Origin: Alphaproteobacteria bacterium
GTDB lineage: Bacteria > Pseudomonadota > Alphaproteobacteria > M2410
NCBI GenBank assembly: GCA_006226415.1
Contig: SBGZ01000075.1
Span: forward strand, 1-51,010
Reading direction: 5' to 3'
DNA length: 51,010 nucleotides
Part shown: one piece after another, positions 36,602-45,983 of the stretch
Position numbering within the stretch: position 1 is the first letter of the stretch
Layout: the number at the start of each line of letters is the position of its first letter
Translations under genes and position numbers: made by a program
Notes under the pieces: generated by a model
Told to the model about the DNA's origin: nothing
Database searches by the model: none
What the model saw: the letters and a program-made list of their open reading frames with translations, nothing else

Positions 36602-38284
36602 ATGATCCAGAAATTTACCCGCCGCGACAATACGCGTCTTGTCCGCGCCCCGCGTGGGAGCGAACTCACTGCCAAAAGCTGGGCAACAGAAGCTCCCATG
36701 CGCATGCTGATGAACAACCTGGACCCGGAAGTGGCCGAGCGCCCTGAAGAGCTTGTGGTTTATGGCGGCATTGGCCGGGCGGCGCGGAACTGGGAGTGCT
36801 TTGACAAAATCGTCCAGACCCTGCGCGCCATGAATGAGGATGAAAGCCTGTTGGTGCAATCAGGCAAACCGGTCGCCGTCATGCGCACCCACAAGCAAGC
36901 GCCGCGCGTTCTCATCGCCAATTCCAATCTGGTGCCCCATTGGGCCCATTGGGAACATTTCAATGAACTCGATCGCAAGGGCCTCATGATGTATGGGCAG
37001 ATGACGGCGGGTTCATGGATCTACATCGGCAGCCAGGGCATTGTGCAAGGCACCTATGAAACCTTTGTCGAGATGGGCCACCAACACTTTGGCGGATCGC
37101 TTAAAGGCAAGTGGATCTTAACCGCCGGCCTTGGCGGTATGGGCGGCGCTCAGCCGCTGGCGGCCAAGATGGCCGGCGCCTCCATGATCGCCATCGAAGT
37201 TCAGCCGAGCCGCATCGAAAAGCGCCTGGAGACCGGTTATCTTGATACATCTACGGATAATCTGGAGGAGGCGCTGCGCCTGGTGGAAGCCGCTCACGCC
37301 GAAGGTAAAGCCATTACTGTGGGGCTTTTGGGTAATGCGGCAGAGCTTGTGCCCGCGATGTATGCCAAGGGTATTCGGCCAGATGCGCTGACGGACCAAA
37401 CTTCGGCCCATGACGTGACCAACGGCTATTGCCCCAAGGGATGGAGCGTCGCCCAGTGGGAAGCAAAACGCGAGAGCGCGCCTGAGGAAGTCGCTCAAGC
37501 GGCGCGTGCCTCGATCAAGGAACATGTGGCGGCCATGGTGGCCTTCTCCAAGGACGGCGTGCCCACCGTCGACTACGGCAACAACATCCGCCAGGTCGCC
37601 TTTGAAGAGGGATTAGAGGAGGCTTTTTGCTTCCCGGGCTTTGTACCGGCTTATGTGCGGCCACTCTTTTGCCGCGGCAAGGGTCCCTTCCGCTGGGTCG
37701 CGCTGTCCGGCGATCCGGAGGACATCTACAAGACCGATGCCAAGGTGAAGGAGCTCATCCCGGATGATCCACACCTTCACAATTGGCTCGACATGGCCCG
37801 CGAGCATATTCATTTCCAGGGTCTGCCGTCGCGCATCTGCTGGGTGGGCCTGGGCGATCGGGACCGGCTCGGCCTCGCCTTTAACGACATGGTGAAGTCA
37901 GGTGAACTGAAAGCACCGGTCGTGATCGGCCGCGATCATTTGGATTCCGGCTCAGTTGCCAGCCCGAACCGGGAAACAGAGGCCATGATGGATGGGTCCG
38001 ACGCGGTGTCCGACTGGCCGCTTCTCAATGCCCTGCTTTCCTGCGCCGGTGGCGCGACCTGGGTGTCGCTGCATCACGGCGGCGGTGTGGGCATGGGGTT
38101 TTCGCAACATGCCGGGCTCGTCATTCTTTGCGACGGTACCGAGGATGCGGCGACCCGTATTAGCCGCGTGCTGTGGAATGACCCAGCGCTTGGTGTCGTG
38201 CGTCATGCAGATGCGGGCTATCAGGAGGCTATCGACTGCGCGCGCGAGAAAGGCCTCAACATGCCGATGCTGGAGGGGAAGTAA
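36602..38284 (+). CDS. hutU: Urocanate hydratase (urocanase)
   Basis: Second step of histidine breakdown, urocanate to imidazolonepropionate, with tightly bound NAD+. 560 residues, the usual length. The nucleotide-binding glycine loop reads [20 protein letters not shown] (about residue 175). Other urocanase signatures are [19 protein letters not shown] near residue 265, the active-site Cys region [20 protein letters not shown] near 345-360, and [17 protein letters not shown] near 490. It has SD AAGGA upstream and hutH six bases downstream. Confidence 0.98.
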   Translation: MIQKFTRRDNTRLVRAPRGSELTAKSWATEAPMRMLMNNLDPEVAERPEELVVYGGIGRAARNWECFDKIVQTLRAMNEDESLLVQSGKPVAVMRTHKQAPRVLIANSNLVPHWAHWEHFNELDRKGLMMYGQMTAGSWIYIGSQGIVQGTYETFVEMGHQHFGGSLKGKWILTAGLGGMGGAQPLAAKMAGASMIAIEVQPSRIEKRLETGYLDTSTDNLEEALRLVEAAHAEGKAITVGLLGNAAELVPAMYAKGIRPDALTDQTSAHDVTNGYCPKGWSVAQWEAKRESAPEEVAQAARASIKEHVAAMVAFSKDGVPTVDYGNNIRQVAFEEGLEEAFCFPGFVPAYVRPLFCRGKGPFRWVALSGDPEDIYKTDAKVKELIPDDPHLHNWLDMAREHIHFQGLPSRICWVGLGDRDRLGLAFNDMVKSGELKAPVVIGRDHLDSGSVASPNRETEAMMDGSDAVSDWPLLNALLSCAGGATWVSLHHGGGVGMGFSQHAGLVILCDGTEDAATRISRVLWNDPALGVVRHADAGYQEAIDCAREKGLNMPMLEGK

Positions 38285-38289
38285 TCGCC

Positions 38290-39843
38290 ATGGCTCGCAA
38301 ACTTACTGTGACACCCGGTGACCTGAACTTCGCCATGCTGCGCGAGACTTTTCGTGGGCCGGTCGAGGTGCATTTGGCCGCTGAGGCCGATGGCCCTATT
38401 GATGCTTCGTGCCAAGCCATTGAGAATATTCTTTCCTCTGGCCAGACGGTCTATGGCGTCAATACCGGGTTTGGCTTGCTTGCCAACAAACGCATTGAGC
38501 CCGATCAACTTGCTGAGCTGCAGCGCAATCTGGTGCTTTCCCATGCGGCGGGCACAGGTTCGCCGCTTGAAGATGCCACGGTGCGCCTTCTGATGCTGCT
38601 CAAGATGAATTCGCTCGCGCGCGGACATTCAGGCGTTCGGCGGGAGGTCATCGACATGCTAGCGCGTTTTCTGGACGAAGAGCTATATCCCGTGATCCCG
38701 AGCCAGGGCTCGGTTGGCGCCTCCGGCGATCTGGCGCCGCTTGCGCATATGAGCGCGGCCATGATCGGGGAAGGCGAGGCGAAGCTTAAAGGCGTTACCA
38801 TGCCGGCGCGCGATGCTTTGAAAAAGATCGGGCTTGAACCTTTGGTGCTGGGCCCCAAGGAAGGCCTGGCCCTTCTCAATGGCACGCAGGTTTCAACTGC
38901 TTTGGCGATGAAAAATTACTACAAGATCAAACGCCTTTATAATGCGGCGATCCTGACCGGTGCCCTCTCCATTGACGCCATTAAAGGCTCGGATGTGCCT
39001 TTCGACGCGCGCATTCACACGGTGCGCGGCCAAAAAGGGCAAATCGAAGCGGCGCGGCTTTATCGCTCCATTCTTTTAAAGAGCGAAATCCGGCAATCCC
39101 ATGCAGATTGCGACAGGGTTCAAGACCCCTATTCCATCCGCTGTCAGCCGCAGGTTATGGGCGCGGCGCTCGATATGATGGATCACGCGGCGCGCATTCT
39201 CCTTATTGAAAGTAACGCGGTCTCTGACAATCCGTTGATTTTTTCCGAAGACGAGGATGTGCTCTCTGGCGGTAATTTCCATGCTGAGCCCGTTGCGATG
39301 GCGGCAGATGTTCTGGCCATTGCCGCTGCAGAAGTGGGCGCGATCACCGAGCGGCGCATCTCGCTCTTGATTGATCCTCACTTGAGTGAGCTTCCAGCCT
39401 TCCTCGTGAAAGAGAGCGGCCTTAACTCCGGTTTCATGATCGCGCAGGTGACGGCGGCAGCACTAGCCTCTGAGAACAAGAGCTATGCACATCCGGCGAG
39501 CGTGGACAGCCTGCCGACCTCGGCCAATCAGGAAGACCATGTTTCCATGGCTACCTTTGCGGCGCGGCGCCTCGGGCAGATCGCCGAGAATTTGGCGGGT
39601 ATTATCGCCATTGAGTATTTAGCGGCGGCACAGGGGATCGAGTTCCACCGCCCCTTAAAAACCAGTGCGCCGCTTGAGGATTTTATGGCGCTTCTGCGCG
39701 CCGAAGTGCCCCCTTATGACAAGGACCGCTTCTTCGCCCCAGACATCGAAGCCGCCAAACGGATCGTCATGTCGCGGGAGATCGACACCCTGATCGACAA
39801 GCACATGCCGGAATGGGGCGAACGGGACGCGCAACTCATATGA
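38290..39843 (+). CDS. hutH: Histidine ammonia-lyase (histidase)
   Basis: First step of histidine breakdown, non-oxidative deamination to urocanate. 517 residues. The MIO cofactor arises from Ala-Ser-Gly in GSVGASGDLAPLAH (residues 144-146). The Tyr region QTVYGVNTGFGLL near residue 55 and the QDPYSIRCQPQVMGA segment near residue 277 complete the active site. GGGGAAG lies 8 bases before the ATG. Its TGA overlaps the hutG start by four bases. Confidence 0.98.
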   Translation: MARKLTVTPGDLNFAMLRETFRGPVEVHLAAEADGPIDASCQAIENILSSGQTVYGVNTGFGLLANKRIEPDQLAELQRNLVLSHAAGTGSPLEDATVRLLMLLKMNSLARGHSGVRREVIDMLARFLDEELYPVIPSQGSVGASGDLAPLAHMSAAMIGEGEAKLKGVTMPARDALKKIGLEPLVLGPKEGLALLNGTQVSTALAMKNYYKIKRLYNAAILTGALSIDAIKGSDVPFDARIHTVRGQKGQIEAARLYRSILLKSEIRQSHADCDRVQDPYSIRCQPQVMGAALDMMDHAARILLIESNAVSDNPLIFSEDEDVLSGGNFHAEPVAMAADVLAIAAAEVGAITERRISLLIDPHLSELPAFLVKESGLNSGFMIAQVTAAALASENKSYAHPASVDSLPTSANQEDHVSMATFAARRLGQIAENLAGIIAIEYLAAAQGIEFHRPLKTSAPLEDFMALLRAEVPPYDKDRFFAPDIEAAKRIVMSREIDTLIDKHMPEWGERDAQLI

Positions 39844-40637
39844 GCGCCATGGCCCCCTATCACTTGACGGAGGGCGCGAGCCCTATCCTCATTTCAGTCC
39901 CTCACTGCGGCACATATATCCCTGACGAGGTCCTTGAGGGGATGACGGATGAGGCAAAGGCTCTGACTGACACGGATTGGCACGTGGACCGGCTTTACAG
40001 CTGTCTAACAGATCAAGACGTGACTTTGCTCTCGGCCGCACATTCGCGCTACGTCATTGATCTCAATCGCCCGCCTGACGGCCAACCTCTTTACCCGGGC
40101 CAGACCGAGACCGCGCTTTGCCCGGTTGAAACCTTTGCCGGTAAAGCGCTTTACTGTGTTGATCAAGAGCCCGGTCCTGATGAAATCAAGAGACGGCTTG
40201 AGACCTATTGGCAGCCCTATCACGCGGCCCTTGAGGGACAAATTGCCCGTCTTAAAGCCCTCCACGGCCAGGTTTTGTTGTGGGATGCACATTCTATCGC
40301 CAATGAAGTGCCGCGCCTCTTCGATGGCCGGCTGCCGGACCTAAATTTTGGGACCAATGGCGGGCTGGCCTGCGGCGAGACCCTGCTTGAAGCCGTGATG
40401 GAGGTCGCCTGCGCGCAAGATCGATATAGCTACATTGCCAATGGCCGGTTCAAGGGCGGCTATATCACTCGCCACTACGGCGATCCGAAAAAGGGAACCC
40501 ACGCCATACAGCTGGAGCTGGCCCAAGATACCTACATGGATCAAACGCCGCCGTTTAAATATCGAGACGACAAAGCGCCTCATTTTCAGGTCTTGCTGAA
40601 ACAGTTTATTGCGACTCTTTTGCAGAGATTCACCTGA
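39840..40637 (+). CDS. hutG: N-formylglutamate amidohydrolase (deformylase)
   Basis: Final step of this hut route, N-formyl-L-glutamate to L-glutamate and formate. 265 residues of the FGase family. Signatures are ISVPHCGTYIPDE near residue 20, DTDWHVDRLY, YVIDLNRPPDG near residue 72, LLWDAHSIANEVPRLFDG and the terminal HAIQLELAQDTYM. The frame is open further upstream inside hutH, but ATG 39840 gives the normal length and the 4-base ATGA coupling with hutH. It is last gene of the hutFCUHG run, and no clear terminator follows. Confidence 0.95.
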   Translation: MSAMAPYHLTEGASPILISVPHCGTYIPDEVLEGMTDEAKALTDTDWHVDRLYSCLTDQDVTLLSAAHSRYVIDLNRPPDGQPLYPGQTETALCPVETFAGKALYCVDQEPGPDEIKRRLETYWQPYHAALEGQIARLKALHGQVLLWDAHSIANEVPRLFDGRLPDLNFGTNGGLACGETLLEAVMEVACAQDRYSYIANGRFKGGYITRHYGDPKKGTHAIQLELAQDTYMDQTPPFKYRDDKAPHFQVLLKQFIATLLQRFT

Positions 40638-40731
40638 AAATAAGCCCCTTGGCGATTTCCTTATCTGTTGTAAGGTAATTAAAAAAAAGGCGCGTTTGCG
40701 GTCCCAAAGCGCTGGTTTTCAGGAGGATATC

Positions 40732-41535
40732 ATGACGACATCGACAGCTCCCCGCATGACGGAAACGTCCATGAAGCAGCTCGATATCGAGATCCACTCG
40801 ATTGAGGCCGAGGCCCCTTGGGAGTGGCTCGGAAAAGGCTGGCGGGATATGTGGAGCCAACCAAGTGTCAGCCTGACTTATGGCGCGATTTTTGCCGCGA
40901 TTGCCGCACTTCTCTCCGCGTTGCTGGCCTACTATCAAATCGAGTCGATCGTTCTGCCGCTCGCTGCCGGATTTCTGCTTGCGGGACCCATTTTTGCCAT
41001 TGGTCTTTATGAAGTTTCAAGACGTGAAGAGTTGGAGCTGCCCGTCAGTTGGGCCGAGATCATCTCACGTAGTCCCCGCTCGACAACTCAGCTTGGCTTT
41101 TTCGGCGTCGTGCTTTTGATAGCCTTCATGGCCTGGACACAGCTAGCCATCCTATCATTCGCGCTGTTTTTTGGCCTTCAGGGCTTTCCGCCAATTTCTG
41201 AGCTCATCACTCTTCTTCTCTTCACACCAACAGGGCTTATTTTTGTTGCCCTTGGCTCCCTCGTTGGTGCGGCCATTGCCTTCCTGATCTTCGCCATTTC
41301 GGCAGTTTCAGTCCCCATGATGATGGTGCGGGATGTGGACGCCATTACCGCAGCTCTGGTCAGCATTGAAAGTGTGCGCAAAAACTTTTGGCCGATGCTG
41401 CTCTGGGCCTGGCTGATTGCTCTTATGGTGACTGTTGGCATCGCCACGCTGTTTGTGGGGCTGGTGATAACATTTCCGCTGTTGGGACACGCGACCTGGC
41501 ACGCCTACCGGGACCTTATACGGGACAAGGTTTAG
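40732..41535 (+). CDS. DUF2189 family membrane protein
   Basis: 267 residues with about six transmembrane helices after a soluble N-terminus. The family-typical stretch PWEWLGKGWRDMWSQPSVSL near residue 33 is followed by the first helix and by FAIGLYEVSRREE. AGGAGG is 5 bases before ATG 40732. Function is unknown. It converges on ccoS with overlapping stops (TTAG), so it borders the cbb3 oxidase cluster but is not in its operon. The 94 bases after hutG, including an A-rich run, probably hold its promoter, which I cannot resolve. Confidence 0.85.
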   Translation: MTTSTAPRMTETSMKQLDIEIHSIEAEAPWEWLGKGWRDMWSQPSVSLTYGAIFAAIAALLSALLAYYQIESIVLPLAAGFLLAGPIFAIGLYEVSRREELELPVSWAEIISRSPRSTTQLGFFGVVLLIAFMAWTQLAILSFALFFGLQGFPPISELITLLLFTPTGLIFVALGSLVGAAIAFLIFAISAVSVPMMMVRDVDAITAALVSIESVRKNFWPMLLWAWLIALMVTVGIATLFVGLVITFPLLGHATWHAYRDLIRDKV

Positions 41536-41684
41536 TCTTCATCCGCTGGTTCATCCAGCAGCCCGCGTTCGGCGGCACCGTCCAGATCGTCAAATTGCCC
41601 GGACTTCAGGGACCATAAAAAGGCGACAAGGCCAAGCGCGCCCATAAAGAGGGCGACCGGTATCAGAAACAAAAGTGCGCTCAC
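41532..41684 (-). CDS. ccoS: cbb3-type cytochrome oxidase assembly protein CcoS
   Basis: A 50-residue protein with one transmembrane helix (LFLIPVALFMGALGLVAFLW) followed by the CcoS-typical LKSGQFDDLDGAAERGLL. It is needed for cofactor insertion in cbb3 oxidases of other species. The start is GTG at 41684, 10 bases after the ccoI stop, with GGGG upstream; an open frame to 41741 inside ccoI has no homology. It is last gene of ccoGHIS. Confidence 0.88.
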   Translation of the reverse strand: MSALLFLIPVALFMGALGLVAFLWSLKSGQFDDLDGAAERGLLDEPADED

Positions 41685-41694
41685 GTGAAGGCCC

Positions 41695-43869
41695 CTATTT
41701 CCTGCGCTCCCAGTTGAGGCGCATGGCATTGGCGGTGACAATCAGCGATGAGGATGACATGGCAATGGCGGCAAATAAAGGGGTTACGAAGCCGGCAATG
41801 GCAAGCGGGATGGCCACTGCGTTATAAAGAAACGCAAATCCGAAATTTTCAAGGATCAAGCGGCGGGCGAATGTGGCGGTGCGAATGGCCTTAACAACTG
41901 GACCCAGATTTTTCCCCTGGAAGATAAAGTCTGCGGCGGTCTGCGAAATATCCGCTGCCTCAGCGGGTGACATGGAGACATGAGCTGCCCGAAGCGCTGG
42001 CGCATCATTCAGGCCATCGCCGACCATGAGCACCTTGGCGCCCTCTTTCTTGAGGCGCTCCAAATAGGCGATCTTATCATTCGGGCGTTGCTGGGCATGC
42101 ACTTCATCAAACTTCAAATGCAGGGCCTGTGCGGCGACCACAGCCTCCCGATCTCCGGACAGGAGATGGGTGCGATAGTCATGCGCCAGGTAGTCAAGCA
42201 CGGCGGCGGCGTCTTCTTTAATGGTATCCGTCACCGCAATCCATTTGGGCGTATTTGACCCCTTGCGGATCCAAAGGCCCGATGTGTCGGCCCCATGACC
42301 CTCGACACCGCCGACCCATTCGGCATTGCCCATTCGAACTTCTTCGCCCTGATAGCGGCCGCTCAATCCCATGCCGGGCATTTCCACAAGACTTTCAAGA
42401 GGCAGAGCCTGGCAGTCCTTGAAACTCTCTGCAACGACTTTCGAAAGCGGGTGGCTGCTCTTGAGAGCCAGGCTCCTTGCCAGCGCCCTTTCTTCCTCAG
42501 AGAGCCCGGTTGCGGCTCGCAGCTTCAAATCGCCTGTCGTAATCGTGCCGGTTTTGTCAAAAACCACCTGATCAATATCCGCCAGACGCTCCAAACCATC
42601 GGCAGATTTGACCAAGACGCCTAGCCTGAGAAGTTTACCGCTGGCGACAACCTGAACAACGGGCACCGCCAGGCCGAGGGCGCAGGGACAGGTGATAATG
42701 AGAACCGCGATGGCCGACATGAGCGCGCCGTGTACTGTCGCGCCAAAAGCCAGCCAGCCCAGGAAAGTGCCCGCCGCCAAAATGTGAACGGCTGGCGCGT
42801 AGATGCGGGCAATTCGATCTGCCATCTGCACATAACCGGCACGGCCTTGCTCGGCGGCTTCCATCAGGCGCACGATTTCGGCCAAGAGGCTATCTTCATC
42901 ACTCTTGGTGACCCTCACTTCGAGCGGCGCCTCCTGATTGATCGTTCCGGCGAACACTAATGTTCCCGGCACAACGCGCTCCGGCAGGCTTTCGCCAGTG
43001 ACAAGACTGGCGTCCATGTGGCTAATACCTTTAACAACCTCGCCGTCCGCAGGCATGCGGCCACCGGCAGGCACCGCCACAAGATCGCCGGGCAAGAGAT
43101 CGCACACACCGACAGTCTCATAACTGCCATCGGCCAGGATGCGCTGGGCTGTTACCGCGCGCAGCGACATGAGGTTTTGTGCAGCGGAGCAAGCCCGGTT
43201 GCGCATGCGTATATCGAGATAGCGGCCAATCAGAAGGAAGAAGAGCAAACTGACACTGGCATCAAAATAGACATCGTGACCACCGCGAATGGTTTCAAAG
43301 AGGCTCATGCCTGTGGCAAGCAGAACCGCCAATGAAATGGGCACATCCATGTTGAGCGACCTCCCCTTGAGGGCGCGCACTGCAGAGGCGAAGAAAGGTT
43401 GCCCTGCATAGGCAACGGCCGGGATGGCGATCAGCGCAGAAAGCCAGTGAAACAGGTGGAGGGTTTCCGGGTCCATGTCGCTGGCCTGACCGGACCAGAC
43501 GGAAACAGAAAACAACATGACGTTGGCTGCAGCAAAACCGGCTACCGCCATGGCTCGCAAGAGCCGTCTGGCCTGATTTTCATCGGCGGTCGCCAGAAGC
43601 TTGGGATCGAAAGGGGTGGCTTCGAAGCCAATGTCTTTCATCTTCGTCAGGATGTCCCGGTCCGTGAGAGTTTTGCTCTCCCACTCCACATGAACGCGCC
43701 TGGTGGAAAGGTTGCAGCGCGCCTTGGAAACCCCCTCTAGCTCGCCAAGGCCGCGCTCGATCTTTCGCATGCAGCCAGCGCAGTGCATTCCGTTGACGAT
43801 CAGATCAAGTTCGTGGATCGGAGCTTTTGCTCCCTCACCCTGGATATCAACGGGATGCGCGAGTGCCAT
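41695..43869 (-). CDS. ccoI: CcoI/FixI copper P-type ATPase for cbb3 oxidase assembly
   Basis: 724 residues. The N-terminal metal-binding domain has GMHCAGC near residue 28. About eight helices follow, with the CPC motif in LIITCPCALGLAVPV, phosphorylation motif DKTGTITTGDL and MVGDGLNDAPALRAAHVSMS. CcoI-type ATPases move copper out of the cytoplasm slowly to supply the CuB centre of CcoN, unlike the detoxifying CopA at 26288-28450. The position between ccoH and ccoS assigns it to CcoI rather than CopA. It is 4 bases from ccoH. Confidence 0.95.
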   Translation of the reverse strand: MALAHPVDIQGEGAKAPIHELDLIVNGMHCAGCMRKIERGLGELEGVSKARCNLSTRRVHVEWESKTLTDRDILTKMKDIGFEATPFDPKLLATADENQARRLLRAMAVAGFAAANVMLFSVSVWSGQASDMDPETLHLFHWLSALIAIPAVAYAGQPFFASAVRALKGRSLNMDVPISLAVLLATGMSLFETIRGGHDVYFDASVSLLFFLLIGRYLDIRMRNRACSAAQNLMSLRAVTAQRILADGSYETVGVCDLLPGDLVAVPAGGRMPADGEVVKGISHMDASLVTGESLPERVVPGTLVFAGTINQEAPLEVRVTKSDEDSLLAEIVRLMEAAEQGRAGYVQMADRIARIYAPAVHILAAGTFLGWLAFGATVHGALMSAIAVLIITCPCALGLAVPVVQVVASGKLLRLGVLVKSADGLERLADIDQVVFDKTGTITTGDLKLRAATGLSEEERALARSLALKSSHPLSKVVAESFKDCQALPLESLVEMPGMGLSGRYQGEEVRMGNAEWVGGVEGHGADTSGLWIRKGSNTPKWIAVTDTIKEDAAAVLDYLAHDYRTHLLSGDREAVVAAQALHLKFDEVHAQQRPNDKIAYLERLKKEGAKVLMVGDGLNDAPALRAAHVSMSPAEAADISQTAADFIFQGKNLGPVVKAIRTATFARRLILENFGFAFLYNAVAIPLAIAGFVTPLFAAIAMSSSSLIVTANAMRLNWERRK

Positions 43870-43873
43870 CAGC

Positions 43874-44371
43874 TCAACCTTTCACGAAGAGCTTCTTTTC
43901 AAGACGGAACAATTCACCATTTGCTGAGGTCACAGTGACAAGTGCTTTCCAGTTCCCAGGCGCCGGCAAAGTAACTTCGCTGGTAAAAACACCCTTGGAT
44001 GACTCCGATAACGTTAGGTTGACATCCATCCCCTTCACCGTGGGACGCATCAACAGGACTTCGACCTTGGCGCCCGGCGCAGCCGCACCCTCCTTGCCAA
44101 GCACATCGACGCCAAGGGCCAGTCGGTTGCCGCCCAGGGCCACTGTGTTCAACGAAGCTTGCCAACTCAAGGCCGCCTGAGCGCGCGCGCCCTCAAGAGT
44201 GTCATTGTAATCACGGCCCTTGCGGTAAGCGTCTTCTGTCTCAACACCAGAGAAGGTGTTTATTGCCAAAAAAGTCATGATGCCGTTGGCGGCGAAAACC
44301 GTCACGAAAAACCCGACGAACAAAATTAGAACCATGCGGCCTGTCAGTTCTTTCTTTTGAACAGTACTCAT
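43874..44371 (-). CDS. ccoH: CcoH/FixH oxidase assembly protein
   Basis: 165 residues. A single N-terminal transmembrane helix (about residues 12-35: LILFVGFFVTVFAANGIM) is followed by a periplasmic FixH domain with TFSGVETEDAYRKGRDYND and a beta-rich tail. It stabilises cbb3 assembly intermediates with CcoI in other bacteria. The start overlaps the ccoG stop (ATGA), and ccoI follows after four bases. Confidence 0.92.
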   Translation of the reverse strand: MSTVQKKELTGRMVLILFVGFFVTVFAANGIMTFLAINTFSGVETEDAYRKGRDYNDTLEGARAQAALSWQASLNTVALGGNRLALGVDVLGKEGAAAPGAKVEVLLMRPTVKGMDVNLTLSESSKGVFTSEVTLPAPGNWKALVTVTSANGELFRLEKKLFVKG

Positions 44372-45927
44372 GATTTGGGTCCTCTAAATGTACTCATATT
44401 GGCGGCGGTCTTCGCGCCGGTTTCGTCCGTCAAAGTAAAACTCAAATCCACGGCTCCATCGCTGCCCAGGAGTGAGCGTTGCTCCTTCGGCAGAATGACA
44501 AAGAACTTGTCAGCCTGCTGAAGGTCCGCCGGGACAGTGACCGTTGTAACGCTGGCATCCACATTACCACCCCGAACAAGCCTTGCGCCCGGCAATCCCT
44601 CGACCGCTACCGAAAAGGTCTTGGCCTCATGCTCCTTGTTGAGCACACGCAGGGTATAACCATTACGGATCGACCCATCCGACAAAGTGACAAAGACCGG
44701 ACTGCGGTCACGCACCACGTTAAGCTCTACCGTGGCCCGGGTTGTCAGCGTGAACAGCATAAACAAACCAACGAAGGAGATCACTGCGGCATAAAGAAGC
44801 GTCCGGGGACGCAGGAGGTGCACCTTAACTTCGGTACCCCTGGCCAGGGCTTCGAGATTGGCTTCCGTGTCATAACTGATCAGGCCGCGGGGGCGTCCCA
44901 CTCTGTCCATAATGGCGTTGCAGGCATCAATACAAAGTGCACATTGGATGCATTCCAATTGGGCACCATCGCGAATGTCGATGCCCATGGGACAGGCAGC
45001 CACGCATTGATTGCAATCGACACAGTCGCCGCGCCCCTCCCAGGTGGTGCCTTTTTTGTGCGGCCCTCGCTGTTCGCCGCGGGTCGGGTGATAGGAGACG
45101 AGAAAGGTCTGCTCATCAAACATCGCGCCCTGAATGCGCGGCCAGGGGCACATATAGGTGCAGACCTGTTCACGGGCGATGCCGCCCATCAGATAGGTTG
45201 AGAACGTGAAAAAGGCGAGTGAGAAATAGGCGGTGAAGGGAGCCTCGCCTCTTGGCAGTTGATGCAAGAGCGTAGGCGCATCCGCAAAGTAGAAGATCCA
45301 GGCGCCGCCCGTGGCAAAGCCGATCAAAAGCCAGATGACGTGTTTGATCGTCTTTTTGCTCAGCTTGGATAGCGTCCACGGCTGCTTATCGAGCCGAATG
45401 CGCTGATTGCGATCCCCCTCAATAAAACGCTCCACATAGATCAGCAAATCTGTCCAGACTGTTTGCGGACAGGCATAGCCACACCAGACCCGCCCCGCCA
45501 CACTGGTCACCAGAAAAAGCGATAGAGCGGCCAGGATGAGCAATCCCGTGATGTAATAAAATTCCTGCGGCCAGATTTCGATAAAGAAGAAATAGAACCG
45601 CTGGTGCTGGAAATCGACCAGTACGGCCTGATCGGGAATGTCGCCTGCGCGGTGCCATCTCAGCCAAGGCGTTATGTAGTAAATCGCCAAGGTGCAGATC
45701 ATGACGATCCACTTGATCTTGCGAAAGCGGCCATTGACGCGCTTGGGATAAACCTTCTGCCGACTGGCATAGAGCTTGCGCTCTTCCTTGGCGTTAACGG
45801 GCTTAACCGGTTCTTCGCCGGGGCCTTTCCCAAGCGGAACCACGGTTTCAGCCGCCAGATTGGCGGCTTCCTCTGCCAGCGCTGACAGCGGTGATTGAAG
45901 GCTGTTCTGGGGTGCCTCGTCTTGCAT
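44368..45927 (-). CDS. ccoG: CcoG/FixG polyferredoxin-like oxidase accessory protein
   Basis: 519 residues of the inner membrane. About five helices span residues 70-360. A cytosolic polyferredoxin segment has CVDCNQCVAACPMGID and CIQCALCIDACNAIMDR (about residues 300-340), plus the earlier CGYACPQTVW. The C-terminal part is a periplasmic Ig-like region. CcoG is linked to reducing copper for CcoI. A 10-bp hairpin separates it from ccoP upstream, and it overlaps ccoH downstream. The nearest ribosome-binding-site-like sequence before the ATG is weak. Confidence 0.95.
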   Translation of the reverse strand: MQDEAPQNSLQSPLSALAEEAANLAAETVVPLGKGPGEEPVKPVNAKEERKLYASRQKVYPKRVNGRFRKIKWIVMICTLAIYYITPWLRWHRAGDIPDQAVLVDFQHQRFYFFFIEIWPQEFYYITGLLILAALSLFLVTSVAGRVWCGYACPQTVWTDLLIYVERFIEGDRNQRIRLDKQPWTLSKLSKKTIKHVIWLLIGFATGGAWIFYFADAPTLLHQLPRGEAPFTAYFSLAFFTFSTYLMGGIAREQVCTYMCPWPRIQGAMFDEQTFLVSYHPTRGEQRGPHKKGTTWEGRGDCVDCNQCVAACPMGIDIRDGAQLECIQCALCIDACNAIMDRVGRPRGLISYDTEANLEALARGTEVKVHLLRPRTLLYAAVISFVGLFMLFTLTTRATVELNVVRDRSPVFVTLSDGSIRNGYTLRVLNKEHEAKTFSVAVEGLPGARLVRGGNVDASVTTVTVPADLQQADKFFVILPKEQRSLLGSDGAVDLSFTLTDETGAKTAANMSTFRGPKS

Positions 45928-45944
45928 GTACTTTAATGACCTTT

Positions 45945-45968
45945 GAGGCCTCTCTTTCGAGAGGCCTC
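45945..45968 (-). terminator. Strong hairpin between ccoP and ccoG (GNRA loop)
   Basis: A perfect 10-bp stem (arm GAGGCCTCTC) with the tetraloop GAAA on the transcript strand fills most of the ccoP-ccoG gap. No T-run follows (AAAGGTCATT), so it is not a classical terminator. mRNA 3'-end protection or partial attenuation is more likely. Confidence 0.55.
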
Positions 45969-45983
45969 ATGTTACGCGAAGGT

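Noticed and set aside
40638-40731. CCTTA/TAAGG repeat and A-run after hutG as a terminator
   Set aside because: The stem is only 5 bp and the following run is A, not T, in the direction of hutG transcription.
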